Made by a program: the position numbers and the translations under genes. Below, in pieces: positions 21,491 through 32,296 of a stretch of 64,000 nucleotides of DNA (the stretch's first letter is position 1; each line of letters begins with the position of its first letter). Source of the DNA: Sphaerosporella brunnea. Lineage: Eukaryota > Ascomycota > Pezizomycetes > Pezizales > Pyronemataceae. The notes under the pieces are model-generated. The model did not search any database, had not been told where the DNA came from, and saw only the letters and a list, made by a program, of their open reading frames with translations. The stretch is taken from NCBI GenBank assembly GCA_008704415.1, contig VXIS01000013.1:248001-312000 (forward strand), given 5' to 3'.

Positions 21491-22399
21491 CCCGGAGTTG
21501 GACTGAAGCGATTGGAGGTGTTCTAGTAAATTTGAGCGGGTGGGGGCAGCGGAAGGCTTTTTGGTGGAGGAGCGAGGATCGCGGGCAAGAGGTTGCCTGC
21601 AGCAGCATCACACGTGTAATTACTTGTGTAAACCAAATCAAAACCATCTTTCTGGATTAATGGAGCTCTGTATCGACAAATCTATCTTCTCAACGGGCGT
21701 TGCGCCGTGTGCGACGTTGCGCCATACTTTTCCGGCCAATTGGACTGGGCCCGCGTGACGGACGAAGGGATAGTCATATCATGAGCTGTGTGCTCATTGA
21801 AAAGCACATCCGCTGTCAAAAATTTCCCCGATGGCGCGGCTTGCATTCCGGCCTTCGCCTGTGTAGCAAAGTCAGCCGCAGGTTCATGAACTTGACCAAT
21901 TGTATAAAGTGCATGAGCGCAGTTGTCGCCTGCCTGCGAAGGCAGAGATACAGCATGTCTCAAAGTGAGACATTGCAATCCTTATCAAATAGAACGCTTA
22001 TTCGTTGTTTGCGATCGTCCAAGTCACAACCGAGCGTTTGCACGCGCTCTGTGGGATGGCAATGAGCCAACAATTGTGCGAAAGCATCTTCAGATCGTTG
22101 GCAGTGCAATGGCAATTGAGGACCAGAAACACGCAGCCGCTTTTCCACCCCCATAGGTACGTGAACTCTAACGAAAGCGGAAAGAGAGTGGAAATATTGG
22201 AATAGTGCTCGAACGTCAAGCTGGGTGTCAGGTCGACATCCCGCCCCGTACACTGGCACCTGTGCCCGCGTTCGTCCAATCTAGCCTCGCCCGATAGAGA
22301 AGAAGGGCTGAGATAAAAGGGAATTATCCTGCCTACATCGCTTTGCCATTCCGGTCAAACTCACCTCGAACTGCACTGTACTGCCCCCTTCATTTTGCT
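21491..22399. other. Upstream region of the large membrane-protein gene
   Basis: Short frames on both strands only. No repeat or RNA gene was seen. Some of it must contain the promoter of the 22400 gene, but no clear TATA box was found. Confidence 0.5.
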
Positions 22400-25300
22400 A
22401 TGCCAATTATCGTCGAAATGTTGTCGTGGTTTTGGATATACAACCTCCTTGCCTTCGCCCTGGCAGCCCCAGTGCCCGAGAACGGTCAAACGGTCAGCTG
22501 GGTACCATCTCCTAAAACCCGCGGAACACTTTCCATACTCTTTTCATGCGCTGTTGCCCTGGTTCTCTGTGTTTGGACCGGTGTGCATCTCAATGTCCAC
22601 CGGGTTGGCAACAAGCGGAAACGATTCCCCAAGTTTTCGAACCTCCTCGGACGCTCTGTCTGGGCCGGGATTGCCCTGCTCGCTCCAGATATTGTTCTCG
22701 CAATAGCGCTGCATCAGTTGCTAGTTGCCCGAAAGTATCGCCACATGGTTAATGAAGTATCGAGACACACGGAGAAAAAATATCGGGGAAAGGAAGGCCC
22801 GGCGACCGACAGGAAAGATATGACGCTCAAGATGGCATTCTTCGCGACGATGGGCGGATTCGCTATCGAGGCCAACACCGTCCATGGCCAACAGCTTTAC
22901 AATCTTAACGTCGAAGACCTCGAAACCGTGGGAATGATGGACCGAATCCACGATTACCCTCTAGCTGACATCGAAGACAAGAGCAAGGCAAGCGGTTTTG
23001 CAAAACTTTTGGCTTGCTTCCAGGCTGGGTGGGTGCTCCTGGAGTTTGCTGCCCGGCTATCCCAGGGAATATTCATCACCGTTCTCGAACTCAACACGGC
23101 TGTCCATGTCATCTTCGCGCTCGTCATGTACGTGGTGTGGGGATCAAAACCGGCCGATGTCAGCCGTCCTCTCATCATCGACCGGCGCGGGACCAATCGT
23201 GGCAGCACCACCGATTTCTTTATCATTCCGAACTGCGTGCAACAAGTGCTGGGTAACGCTCTCCATGTATTGGAAGGCCGGGACAACAGGATGAACACGG
23301 TCAAACCCCACAGTCAATCGAGGGAGGTACAACTGGCAGCTGTGCTTTGCCAAAGCGTCAAAGAAGGGCCCGAAGAGATAGCCAAGATGGTTAAGCGGAT
23401 CCCGGAGGAAATAAAGAAATACTTTGCCAACACTCTAAGGAAAGATATTTACGACGGTGTCAAGGAAGACTGGTATTTTCAAGCCTTTGCCATACCTCTA
23501 CCGGTGATGGAATGTGCGTACCGGGAGGCCTTCAGTGTGGCCCATGACACCGCATTCAAAATGGCCCATGATAACATATATCGTACAATCCACCGACTCT
23601 CCTCTTCGGCGGCACCCTCTCCGCCGGCTCCAGCAAGAGCCTTGAATTACGGCCACCTGGACGAGCCCATTGAAGAAGAGTACCCACTAACCAACGATCA
23701 CGAAGAACCCTCGGAACTGGAAGATTTCATTACAGCTCGCGGCAAAGTGCGGTCAACACTCCGCAAACTACTCAACAGACACTTCAACAAGGCCTTGAAA
23801 GAACTCCAGACACTTCTGACCTGTGATTTACACAAGGCTCGCCTACAACTTGTTATTGACAAAGTCCAGCCAGAGCTCTTAGAAAAATGTTTTGACCACA
23901 CTCAGAAGCACTTCCCTTTTCGCACCTGGGACAAGCAACCACCGGCAATGAACCACCTTAACGCCGCCCTCGAAAATGCAGGCACAGAGCTCCGAAAAGG
24001 CATTGCGAACGCCCTAGACGAAGCCATCCGAACGGAAGTCAGCACGGCCCTGGAAACAGCGCTAGCCCAGGCCAAAACCGACTTCCCTAAATCTCTTTCC
24101 GAAAACCTCGAGAAGATCCGCCAAGATATCGAGCTCAAGAAAAAAGCTCTCAATAGACCTCCAAACGCTCTGGAAAGTTTCCTGGAAGATCTCTCGCGGG
24201 ACCCGGGACGCTCAGAACTCCTACCAGAAGCCCTTGAGAAAGCCCAGGAAGATCTCAGCGAGGCTATCGAGAAAGCCCGAAAGGAGGCACTGATTGACCA
24301 GCTTGTGCAAGAAGCCAACGATGTAGAGGAAACACTCCCGGACAAGGTCACGAATAAGCTCAAGGAAGCCCTCAGTCAGTTCAGAGATTCTCAGCCCAGC
24401 GCCCAGGTTCCACCCGCGGAAGATCATACCGAAGCCGGCACTGGACACACCACCTCTGCAAGCGGAGCCTTAACCACGCCCCACACGGCTGCGCAATACA
24501 CACGCCCTGCCGAACCCGGGAACGATCAAACAGAAATTGCTGACGAAATAACTCCGGACGGAGCGCCGACAGAGACGACTGCGCAAGAAAAAGGCCCAAA
24601 AGCCAATGAAAAAGGCTCCAAATGTCCGCCTAGCCTAATCACCGCGCTTCAGAATGTATACACTGCTCTTCGAGAGGAAGTGGAGAGGGCCTTTCCAAAG
24701 ACCGCGACTAATCGCCTCGACTGCTCTCTCAACAAATCTCAGGCGGCTGTTAGGCGGGTGTTCGAAGAGACATTCGCGAGCGCAGGAACAGCCATCAACT
24801 CGAAGCTCACAGCCGCCATTGAAAAATCACTAATAGAGATCGTTCAGGAAATAACAGCTTCTTTCAGCAAAGCTCAGATTGTCCGAACGGTGCCCGAGAA
24901 AAACGCTTCCACTGACAAAGCCCTCAAGATCCTACGCACAGCTCTCGCCAGCGGCCTCGACAATGTCGTCCTACACCTAGAACTGACGGACGCCCTTGAC
25001 AACGCCTGTCTGCTTACCCGAAAGGCCACCTTCAAAGCTGCTCTGCGCGCTGCTTTTCACTCAGCTAAACGGCAAACAACTCGCGCTCCTTCTGCTAGTA
25101 CAACATCGCCTGCCGAAAACCCCGACGCAACGCCAGACCGGAAGGATGCACAGTTGGTTTCACTCAAGGCCGCGGTCAGGGCGGCCCATGCAGCCTCACG
25201 GGCTGCATCGCGTCAAGCGGTTCGTCTCGCTGCCCTCGATGCAACACTCGGCAAAGACGCTGCCTCAGGGATGGCCAGGACTGCCTTCACGCGTGTTCTA

Positions 25301-26293
25301 GAATGTCTGTTGACCGAAGCAGGCATGAAAACCGCCGAGTCCGAGCCCCACATCATCAAGGCCGTATGGTTCGTTCAAAACGCCATCGAGAACGCCTTCC
25401 GAGATCAGTATCGCACAGGCACCAACCGCGCAAACATCGGGTCGGATGTCACTTCCACCATCGCCTTGGTCAGGAATGCAACATACACCGGAATTTACGA
25501 TGCTACTCAGGCGGTGGTCAGGTCTAATGCTCAGCGTGGTCTCGAGGATGTTAGAGATATCTGGTCCCGGGCGGGACGCGAACTATCCAGGCTCGAGAAG
25601 CCCGAGGGGCCTAAACATCCTGGCGGGACGTTTTGGGAGCGTTTGATGGGATCTTTCATCACGGCGAGCGAAGTCGTCTTCGGCCAACTCATCCTTGTCC
25701 CAGGATTGTTCTGGCGCGCCAATCGTAGCGAGACGGGGCAAGGATCGGCGGACACGGCGAAAGGTGGCGCGGTGATGGGGGCCGAGTCTGAGGTTCCAAG
25801 TGACAAAGACGTTACTAGTTCCACCATCAAGGAGGTCGGCGAGGAGGCAATGAAGCATGCGAAGGGTATGAGAGACAGTGTACGTGGATTATATGGCGGA
25901 GGCAGTGGAGGCATCGTATTCAAGGAACCCTGGAAGAATTCCCATAGGATGCTACTCGGGTTCTTTATCTTAGTAGCTGGAGGCGCCTATGGGGGCATGC
26001 ATGTGACGAAATGGAACGATGGAAAGTTCCCAACGACAATCGAGCGGGATATATGGCGGATCTCGTGCTGTATCGGCTCGGCAACGATTGTCCCGGTCGC
26101 GACCCTCGCGATTGTTCCCTTCCTGACGAACAGACTCATTCGACATCTCTGGATCGCGCTCTGTGTTCTTTCTTGGGGAGTCTTTCTATCGGCAAGATCC
26201 TACATCATCATTGAGTCGTTTATATCACTGAGAGCCCTCCCTAAGGACGCCTTTCAGACCGTTGAGTGGTCGGCCGCAATTCCTCATATCTGA
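22400..26293 (+). CDS. Very long multi-pass membrane protein with a large helical central region
   Basis: One uninterrupted frame of about 1,300 residues. The frame is open from ATG 22343, but ATG 22400 (or 22418) puts the signal peptide (WFWIYNLLAFALAAPVPENG) at the N-terminus, so I choose it. Numbering from 22343: the first membrane block (about 60-265) starts RGTLSILFSCAVALVLCVWT GVHLNV and includes at least four hydrophobic segments. The C-terminal block (about 1200-1300) has three, with GGAYGGMHVTKWN and ESFISLRALP. Both ends match a fungal membrane-protein family I recognise by its RGT...CVWT..HLN and Y-G-G-x-H motifs, whose function is unknown and whose members are usually about half this length. 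Between them lie about 800 residues of Ala/Glu/Lys/Arg-rich amphipathic helix. The protein is probably secretory-pathway or plasma membrane. Confidence 0.82.
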   Translation: MPIIVEMLSWFWIYNLLAFALAAPVPENGQTVSWVPSPKTRGTLSILFSCAVALVLCVWTGVHLNVHRVGNKRKRFPKFSNLLGRSVWAGIALLAPDIVLAIALHQLLVARKYRHMVNEVSRHTEKKYRGKEGPATDRKDMTLKMAFFATMGGFAIEANTVHGQQLYNLNVEDLETVGMMDRIHDYPLADIEDKSKASGFAKLLACFQAGWVLLEFAARLSQGIFITVLELNTAVHVIFALVMYVVWGSKPADVSRPLIIDRRGTNRGSTTDFFIIPNCVQQVLGNALHVLEGRDNRMNTVKPHSQSREVQLAAVLCQSVKEGPEEIAKMVKRIPEEIKKYFANTLRKDIYDGVKEDWYFQAFAIPLPVMECAYREAFSVAHDTAFKMAHDNIYRTIHRLSSSAAPSPPAPARALNYGHLDEPIEEEYPLTNDHEEPSELEDFITARGKVRSTLRKLLNRHFNKALKELQTLLTCDLHKARLQLVIDKVQPELLEKCFDHTQKHFPFRTWDKQPPAMNHLNAALENAGTELRKGIANALDEAIRTEVSTALETALAQAKTDFPKSLSENLEKIRQDIELKKKALNRPPNALESFLEDLSRDPGRSELLPEALEKAQEDLSEAIEKARKEALIDQLVQEANDVEETLPDKVTNKLKEALSQFRDSQPSAQVPPAEDHTEAGTGHTTSASGALTTPHTAAQYTRPAEPGNDQTEIADEITPDGAPTETTAQEKGPKANEKGSKCPPSLITALQNVYTALREEVERAFPKTATNRLDCSLNKSQAAVRRVFEETFASAGTAINSKLTAAIEKSLIEIVQEITASFSKAQIVRTVPEKNASTDKALKILRTALASGLDNVVLHLELTDALDNACLLTRKATFKAALRAAFHSAKRQTTRAPSASTTSPAENPDATPDRKDAQLVSLKAAVRAAHAASRAASRQAVRLAALDATLGKDAASGMARTAFTRVLECLLTEAGMKTAESEPHIIKAVWFVQNAIENAFRDQYRTGTNRANIGSDVTSTIALVRNATYTGIYDATQAVVRSNAQRGLEDVRDIWSRAGRELSRLEKPEGPKHPGGTFWERLMGSFITASEVVFGQLILVPGLFWRANRSETGQGSADTAKGGAVMGAESEVPSDKDVTSSTIKEVGEEAMKHAKGMRDSVRGLYGGGSGGIVFKEPWKNSHRMLLGFFILVAGGAYGGMHVTKWNDGKFPTTIERDIWRISCCIGSATIVPVATLAIVPFLTNRLIRHLWIALCVLSWGVFLSARSYIIIESFISLRALPKDAFQTVEWSAAIPHI

Positions 26294-26617
26294 CCTATGG
26301 AAGGCGGATCAGCGAGTGATGAGTGGTGACGTGTTCGTTGTTTCTTGTTCCTTTGGTTATGCAATCAGGCATGGGTTAGCGGGTGAAATTGAACATTTCT
26401 TCGTTGTGTTTTGTACTGTTGGCCGTTAGAAGACGAGATCGATGGTGAAGACATACATGTGTGGGGACTTTTTGAGGATTGGTACTGAGGCGGACGGTTG
26501 GTTTAGGCGGTTATCGGTGTGCCCGCACACACGTCAATATTATACTCTTGATGCATTCCTTTGTTTGGCATACACTTTTTCAATTTGGCATTCTCGTGGT
26601 CAGGGGGGTTATCTGCT
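26294..26617. other. Spacer after the membrane-protein gene
   Basis: Nothing beyond the likely 3' UTR of the upstream gene. Confidence 0.5.
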
Positions 26618-26740
26618 GTTTGTGTGTGTGTGTAATCAAGTTTATTGTCCGCATATTGTGGCAGACCCATCCCCGTCCAAATCCTGTCCGCCGCCTTATT
26701 GGTATCATCCCATGCGTCAACTGCGGCCACCCGCTTCCCC
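26618..26740 (-). mobile_element. 5'-truncated retroelement 3' end, copy A
   Basis: On the minus strand the copy reads gtggccgcagttgacgcatg, then ggcggcggacaggat, and ends in an (AC)n tail after ttgattac. The same sequence occurs at 27861-28291, 41449-41640 and 43028-43320, always in this orientation and with variable 5' ends. A shared 3' end, variable 5' truncation and a simple-repeat tail are the signature of LINE-type retroposition. Confidence 0.6.
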
Positions 26741-27860
26741 GTCCCTCCGCTCGGAGCACTGATTTGGTGGGAATTCGGGGGATTCGAACCCATTGTTATC
26801 TGCAATTTTCAACTCTTTCTTGCATGCGCGCTACTGAAAGAATCTTAAGCGATTGCAGGCAATGCGATTGCCGTTGAGGTAGAAACACGCCGAGCAGCTG
26901 CGGCTGATTTTCTCCCCCGAAATTTAACTGCTTAAGTACTTGGTGGATCCAAATGAAACTTCGGTTCAGTCGAAATATGCATCGCACTACTGCAAGAGCG
27001 CCGGAACATCTGGCGAGCTGTTGGCGGCAATTGGGAAGTAACTGGCTGGAAAACCGGCGCTATGTTGACAGCCGCGGCAATTGCGGTCACAATCACCACC
27101 TCCCACTCTACTGTACATACTGCCTTCGGGTTTACTCTACTATCACCCGCCGGCAATATCTTAAACACCAACAGATTTGGGTGAAAACAGAGGAGAAAAG
27201 AGGAGGCTTACATCTTAGTTGGAGAGGCTCCGCGGTGATGGAAGGCCATCCATCGGTAACTTGACGACACGACCCAATATATAATGGCGCACTCTGCCCC
27301 AGCTGGCAGCTGCCGCACTTCCTGCTCTGAGTCTGGGTTGTAGTGCTTATTGGAGATGCGACTCGGCCATCGAGCTATCTACTCTTGAGGCCCATCCCAT
27401 TCGTCTGAAAGAGGTATGGCGGGTGCACGAACCGAGTGATTTACATGATTTACATGATTCAACTTGTGATGAAGGAAGCTGATCACCCTGCCAGACCGCC
27501 CGCCAGACCACCCGCCAGACCTTGCTCCAAGGTCCCCGAGAATCTATAGCCAACCCGCAGACCGGCTAGGTGGAGAAGTGAAACCTAGTACCTAGACCAA
27601 ACGCACAACTTCTCAGTCAAAACTCATCGCCCGTTCTGTTATTTTACAACCCGGCTGAAGATATGCTCCTCGACCGGTCCGCTTTTGGTAACCTCATTGA
27701 ACCCCACACTGCCTAACACTACAGACTACTGTAGCGAGGATTGAGGTTGGTACAAAGTCTCGTGGTGACAGGTATTTTTGTACGATACAGCGTCAAAAAG
27801 ACAAGTCAAAAGCACAAAGACCGCTATAGTCATTGAGAGAGCAGTGTAAGACTTTGCTTG
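26741..27860. other. Spacer, nothing recognised
   Basis: The sequence at 26770-26840 has a tRNA-like T-loop (gggattcgaaccc) but no matching arms. A short direct repeat (gatttacat twice) lies near 27439-27457. Confidence 0.45.
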
Positions 27861-28291
27861 TTTGTAATCATGTCATTGTCTGTATGCGGCCGCGAACGAT
27901 CATGACAGCTCATCCCTTCCCTTATCCTGTCCGCCCCCTTATTGATGCTATCCCACGAGTCAACTGCAGCCACCCGAAATACCAGAAAAACAAAACAAAA
28001 CAAAGGGAAAGTATGGTAGAAAAGACAAAAGAAAGAAACAGGCCCGCAAAAACGTGGAAAAACCATGGCCTCCAGGGCCGGGTCAGTCGTCCTGCTCCCA
28101 CTCCTCCCAGACGACGACTGTGACGACGAATCGTCCTCCCCTTCATCCTCCGCCCGAGGAACCGCGACCATTTGTTCAACCCTAGTGTCCCGCAGAAACT
28201 GCAGGATGTGCTGGGTTGCTTTCTCCGGAAAAAGCTCGGCAATTGACCGCCATCGCCATCCAAGGCGTGTCCACCCTAGCCCTTTCTCCAC
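27861..28291 (-). pseudogene. Retroelement 3' end, copy B, with C-terminal coding remnant
   Basis: This is the longest of the four copies. On the minus strand a frame reads SIAELFPEKATQHILQFLRD, then TRVEQMVAVPRAEDEGED and an acidic Ser-rich tail, followed by about 200 bp of the shared 3' region. Fungal Tad1-like LINEs have a comparable leucine-rich tail (L-x-F-L-x-x-T-x-V/I-G) after RNase H, which is why I read this as the end of ORF2. No reverse transcriptase or RNase H motif is left, so the copy is 5'-truncated. The LINE assignment is inference from this pattern and from copy behaviour. Confidence 0.5.
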
Positions 28292-29712
28292 AGAGCGCCA
28301 AAGCGCGCGGCGGTGTCAGACTTGGAGTCTGGCGATGATAAGGCTGAGACTGACAATGCAGCTCAGGATCTAGTTCTAGCGGTCTGGAATTTCAGGCAGC
28401 TTGTACTCTAGGAAGGGAAATTCTCGGGATTGTGACAGTAGCAGTACGGCGTGGTTTTAAAGACTCGTTGACAGGTGTTTTGACTTCAAACAAGGCGCCG
28501 GTGACGTCATGGCAGGCTTTTACTGCAGAAAAAGTGCCAAAATGACGGTGAAAACAGTTCGAAAAACGACCCCGGTGACCGGTGACCGGTGATGTACTGA
28601 TTTTAATGCTTACTATAGTATACTCGCCTCATCGATGCCCCCTCCCTCGGTCCCAGTTGCGGTGGCCACTGGCAACGTTAACTCGGATCAAATCACACCT
28701 AAACACACGCACACACGCACGATAGAAATGGAAGCAAGGAAGAATGAAGAATGAACCGGTTGAACGCCTGCACCAGCGAACAACGCCCAATCCCTCCTGG
28801 CTTGCACAAAGACGTTGGCCCCATCAGATATGCAAATAAGACGTCTGGTATATACACGTATGCCGCATAGAGTGGTAGCCAAGCACCCCGCCTTGTCTCG
28901 CGCCAGCACCCTGGATAAAACACCGTCGCACTTAAACCACAAACAGTGAAAAAAAAGGAGAGATACATCTATCCCCTTGCCCAAACGTGTATCCAACCAG
29001 CTAGAAGAAAAACAAACGGGGAGACCCCTTTCGGTAATGTGACTACCACTGGGGTGTCAAGAAAACACCTACACGCAACGCAAACTGTAAAGTACCGATC
29101 GGTGCGATAAGTACTTAAATAACCTTGCCGATGCCGGTGATATGCAGTGAATCAGAGCAACAAACAGGCGACCCGACCAATCAATCTGCGTGGAGGAGTA
29201 GGTTTGATCTGATCATTCGCTATCCCATGAATTCGCCAGCGCACAGATCGGTATCACCGCTTCATGTTCTATCGAAGTACCTTCAACCTTTAGATTGTTG
29301 ACTTGATCACTCGTGTTTGTTGAATGCTTGTGCTTGATTGGCTTGTTAGCCCTTGCCCTCTGTTGGCCCTTCCCTTTTCGCTTTCTTTGTCCCCACTTGC
29401 GGGCTTGGTGATTTTACATAAGGAAAGCGGCTGCTCTTCTCTAGAATAAATACAACCAACTCTCTCTTCTTTCTCCCCATCGCGTTGGTCCAGGCTCTTA
29501 ATCCTCAGCTTTTTTCATTTCAATTCATTCACCAGCGCTACATGTTGAGTCACGCACAACGTGCCGTCGCCCGGCACATCGAACAGTCAGTTTACCCGCG
29601 AACTCACCCGTCCGCTCCTGAATGTTTGTGCCGCTTGCTAAAACGTCTGTGCTGTCACAGCGGTTGGCCGCGCATGTCGCGCATGTCGCGCATGTCGACT
29701 TTGCCGCCAACT
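28292..29712. other. Spacer upstream of the 29.8 kb gene
   Basis: It contains ggtgaccggtgaccggtgat (near 28571) and no recognised gene. The segment 29500-29712 has T/C-rich promoter-like sequence and short frames that may include a first exon of the following gene. Confidence 0.45.
29681..29699. repeat. Short tandem repeat gcgcatgtc
   Basis: The 9-bp unit gcgcatgtc is repeated (three near-exact units in about 28 bp around 29673-29699). It is in phase with all three frames, so it adds three residues per unit if coding. Confidence 0.6.
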
Positions 29713-30619
29713 TCGGACCACAACAAACCGCCCACCCCCTGATGCCAACACCACCCCGCAGAACGAGGAGCCTGACCGCAGCATCGAGACGATCTTGCAG
29801 AGGCTGCAGATATTGTCGGACCGCAGCGATAAGTTCTCGAAAGCATTGTCCGAAATTAACCGCAACAAAGCCGATCAGGACCTTACGAATCGCCTGTTAT
29901 TCTCAGATCTGCGCAGACCTACCTTATTCAACTGTTCGTCCTTTGTACTCCAACATGCAGTTCTGGACAAGCTCACAGCGAAAGACACACCCGCTTTCGT
30001 CGGGAAAGAGTCACATATGCCTCAAACGAAGCCCTTCCATATGGATATCTATCGGAATTGCGACATCATAGGAAAATGGACTGGCCTACCCCCGAACGCA
30101 GTGGCCATATGGGCGCGTCATCTGTCCAGTATTTCTATGGGACGGAACGCTTCGGCGCATGAGACATCACCCACGCATGTTGTGCTTGCCATCAAGTTAG
30201 AGGACGAGGCTGCCCTCCGAGAGATGATGAAGGTAGCCTTCAAGCTGAAGTGGAAGATCGAATCGTCGAAATGGGAATCGCTCGCTCAGGAGCAGAAAGA
30301 CCTCCTGACGGCTGACCCTATTTCTCAAAGTAATTTTTCCTTCCCGTCGGCATTTCTTAGGGCCTCGCTAACAATTTTCGCAGTGTCCGAAATGAACATC
30401 GAGGCAGGATTTAAACAGGCCCATTCAGAAAAGCTCTGGGAAGTTATTGAGAGGGTGCCTTTGCAAACCCGAGACCAGTCAGAAAAACCTGCGAAGGGGA
30501 AGAAGTTCGGAAAACCTGCGAAGAAGAACAAGGAGGGAAAATTCCAGGGACCTATGACGAAGAGCAACCCCAACACCGCGGTGTGCACAGTCGGGTTGGG
30601 TGCTAGGTATGAGAAATGA
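29713..30619 (+). CDS. Hypothetical protein, 5' end unresolved
   Basis: The frame is open from about 29642 and clearly coding from NEEPDRSIETILQRLQIL (about 29762) to the stop at 30619. There is no ATG near the start, so a 5' exon is probably spliced in. A good acceptor (ccccgcag) ends at 29761. A 54-bp insert at about 30331-30384 begins gtaattttt and ends ttcgcag, so it is probably an intron, and removing it keeps the frame. The product is about 260-290 residues: a heptad-like N-terminus, a middle with DIIGKWTGLPPNAVAIWARH, and a Lys/Gly-rich basic tail (KPAKGKKFGKPAKKNKEGK) suggesting nucleic-acid binding or nuclear location. The family is not recognised. Confidence 0.5.
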
Positions 30620-32201
30620 TGTACGACCGACTTGCTAGCACTGTAGTAAATACATATCTTCTTATCGCTCATTTTTCCCTGAGCGAACCGATCTCGGTAC
30701 CCAGAATGATTGCAAACGCTTGATGGACAATCGAGTCAACGCGATGAACGAAAACCATTCATCATGCCATGGCCACCAGACCACCACTTATGCAGTGCCT
30801 CGCTAACTTATTTTCAATGTCAGCGGACCCTAGCTGTTATGTACGGGTATCAATCGTGACTTAATCCATAAAATCACATGTGAGAGGATTCGATCCGCCA
30901 CATATATATGTTTTCTTCATGGAATATCTCGCCACATGGCGTGAAGAGCACTTGTGCGTGAAACGTCATTACTCGAAAGTAGCAACCCAACAACTAGCGT
31001 GCTGTGATCCAATCCGACTGCGCGTTTGTAGAGGCCACGTTTGGTCGTAGCGCCAAGAGAAACTATGTACCGTTTACTCCCCGAGGTCGCCAGTCAAAGG
31101 CAGCATTTCATCCTGAAAGTGCTAACGGAGCTTCACCTCGAGCAGCTCGTCCAAAGCCATAGATGTGTACGCCTGTAAAAGTGTGCTATGTATCTCTTAA
31201 AAGTATGCGACAGCGTTGAAAAGGGGGAACCAGTTGCGGCCAGCGTCTGCCCGCAGCCCGCTAGCTGCACACTCTTTGGCCAACTAGATCCACCGAACCG
31301 ACTCTTGGAATGCAAAATAAGGCTGAGTACGTTGTATTGCAATCAAACCGGTCTTAACAGACTCACGCAGAGCTAGCTGGTGGTCAGTCCAAAATTCAAG
31401 GTGAACGGGGTCAGTGAGTAATCTGAGTGACAGGTTATGAGGCACCTAGAGGGGACTTTGGATTCTCACAACCACGCCCGTTGAAAAAGAGCAGTTAAGG
31501 TGTAGAGTGGAATCCCTTGCTTTCTAACGTAGCTTTTGCAACCAACCAATGTCACCAGTTGCCCGCACTGCCCACGCACTTTCCTACCCACCCCCCAAAT
31601 TTTGCCTGTTTTGTCTGTCAGGCATGAGGGCATGGCTGCTGCAACGGAGACGTCAGCCTAGCATCGCGGGGGTATTTGGGATCTTGTGTGTCGCGGCATC
31701 ATAAGTCTCAACCCTAACCCCACGGACCCCGCGGTCAGCACCTCACTGGGTCAGTGCCAGCTCGGGACTCACGCCCACTGGCTGGAGGAGCTAAGAAGAG
31801 CCAATGAAGATCTCACCTCTCTGGGGACATTGATAATACCTCGAGGTTTGCAGCGGTCCGTCCCGGCTCAGAGGCGTTACAATCAGGGACGACATGAGGC
31901 ACAGAGACTTTATGCCGTACTCGACCAGTCCTTAAACCTTGAGCGTGGAAACTGTTTGCGGTACTCCCATCACTACGCTCTTCTCTTCCTACAGGGAATT
32001 TTGGGGCCTGAGGCCGACGAGACGGCCATTGCTTGACAAACCATTCGTCCGTCGGGCATTTGGCCCGCTCCCCGGACCAGACACAGACACCAATATCGAA
32101 CCGCTTTTTGCCTACGATAAAACCGTCTTCTCTCTCGCGTTGTCTCAATAGAGCGCTGGTTCGAACGGCTAATTGACTATTTTTCACCGCTGCAGTCAAG
32201 A
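30620..32201. other. Spacer with a possible ORF
   Basis: A plus frame at 31686-32036 (116 codons) contains THAHWLEELRRANEDLTSLG and looks protein-like, but has no recognised domain. A CCCTAACCC telomere-box-like motif lies at 31711-31719 inside it. It could be a gene fragment. Confidence 0.4.
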
Positions 32202-32296
32202 TGATGCGAATACTGTCTATGAAACAGCGGTTTAAAGCCTCAAGAAAGATCTTATGAAGGCTTTAAACCGCTGTTTCATAGACAGTGTTCGCATCA
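32202..32296. repeat. Near-perfect 39-bp hairpin with 17-nt loop
   Basis: The left arm 32202-32240 and the right arm 32258-32296 are inverted copies with one mismatch (a C/T transition). The core reads ctatgaaacagcggtttaaa. It has no coding capacity. It could be a very small MITE, a solo terminal repeat pair, or an RNA hairpin. Confidence 0.85.

Noticed and set aside
26765..26845. Possible tRNA with a gggattcgaaccc T-loop
   Set aside because: No acceptor, D or anticodon stem can be formed around it.
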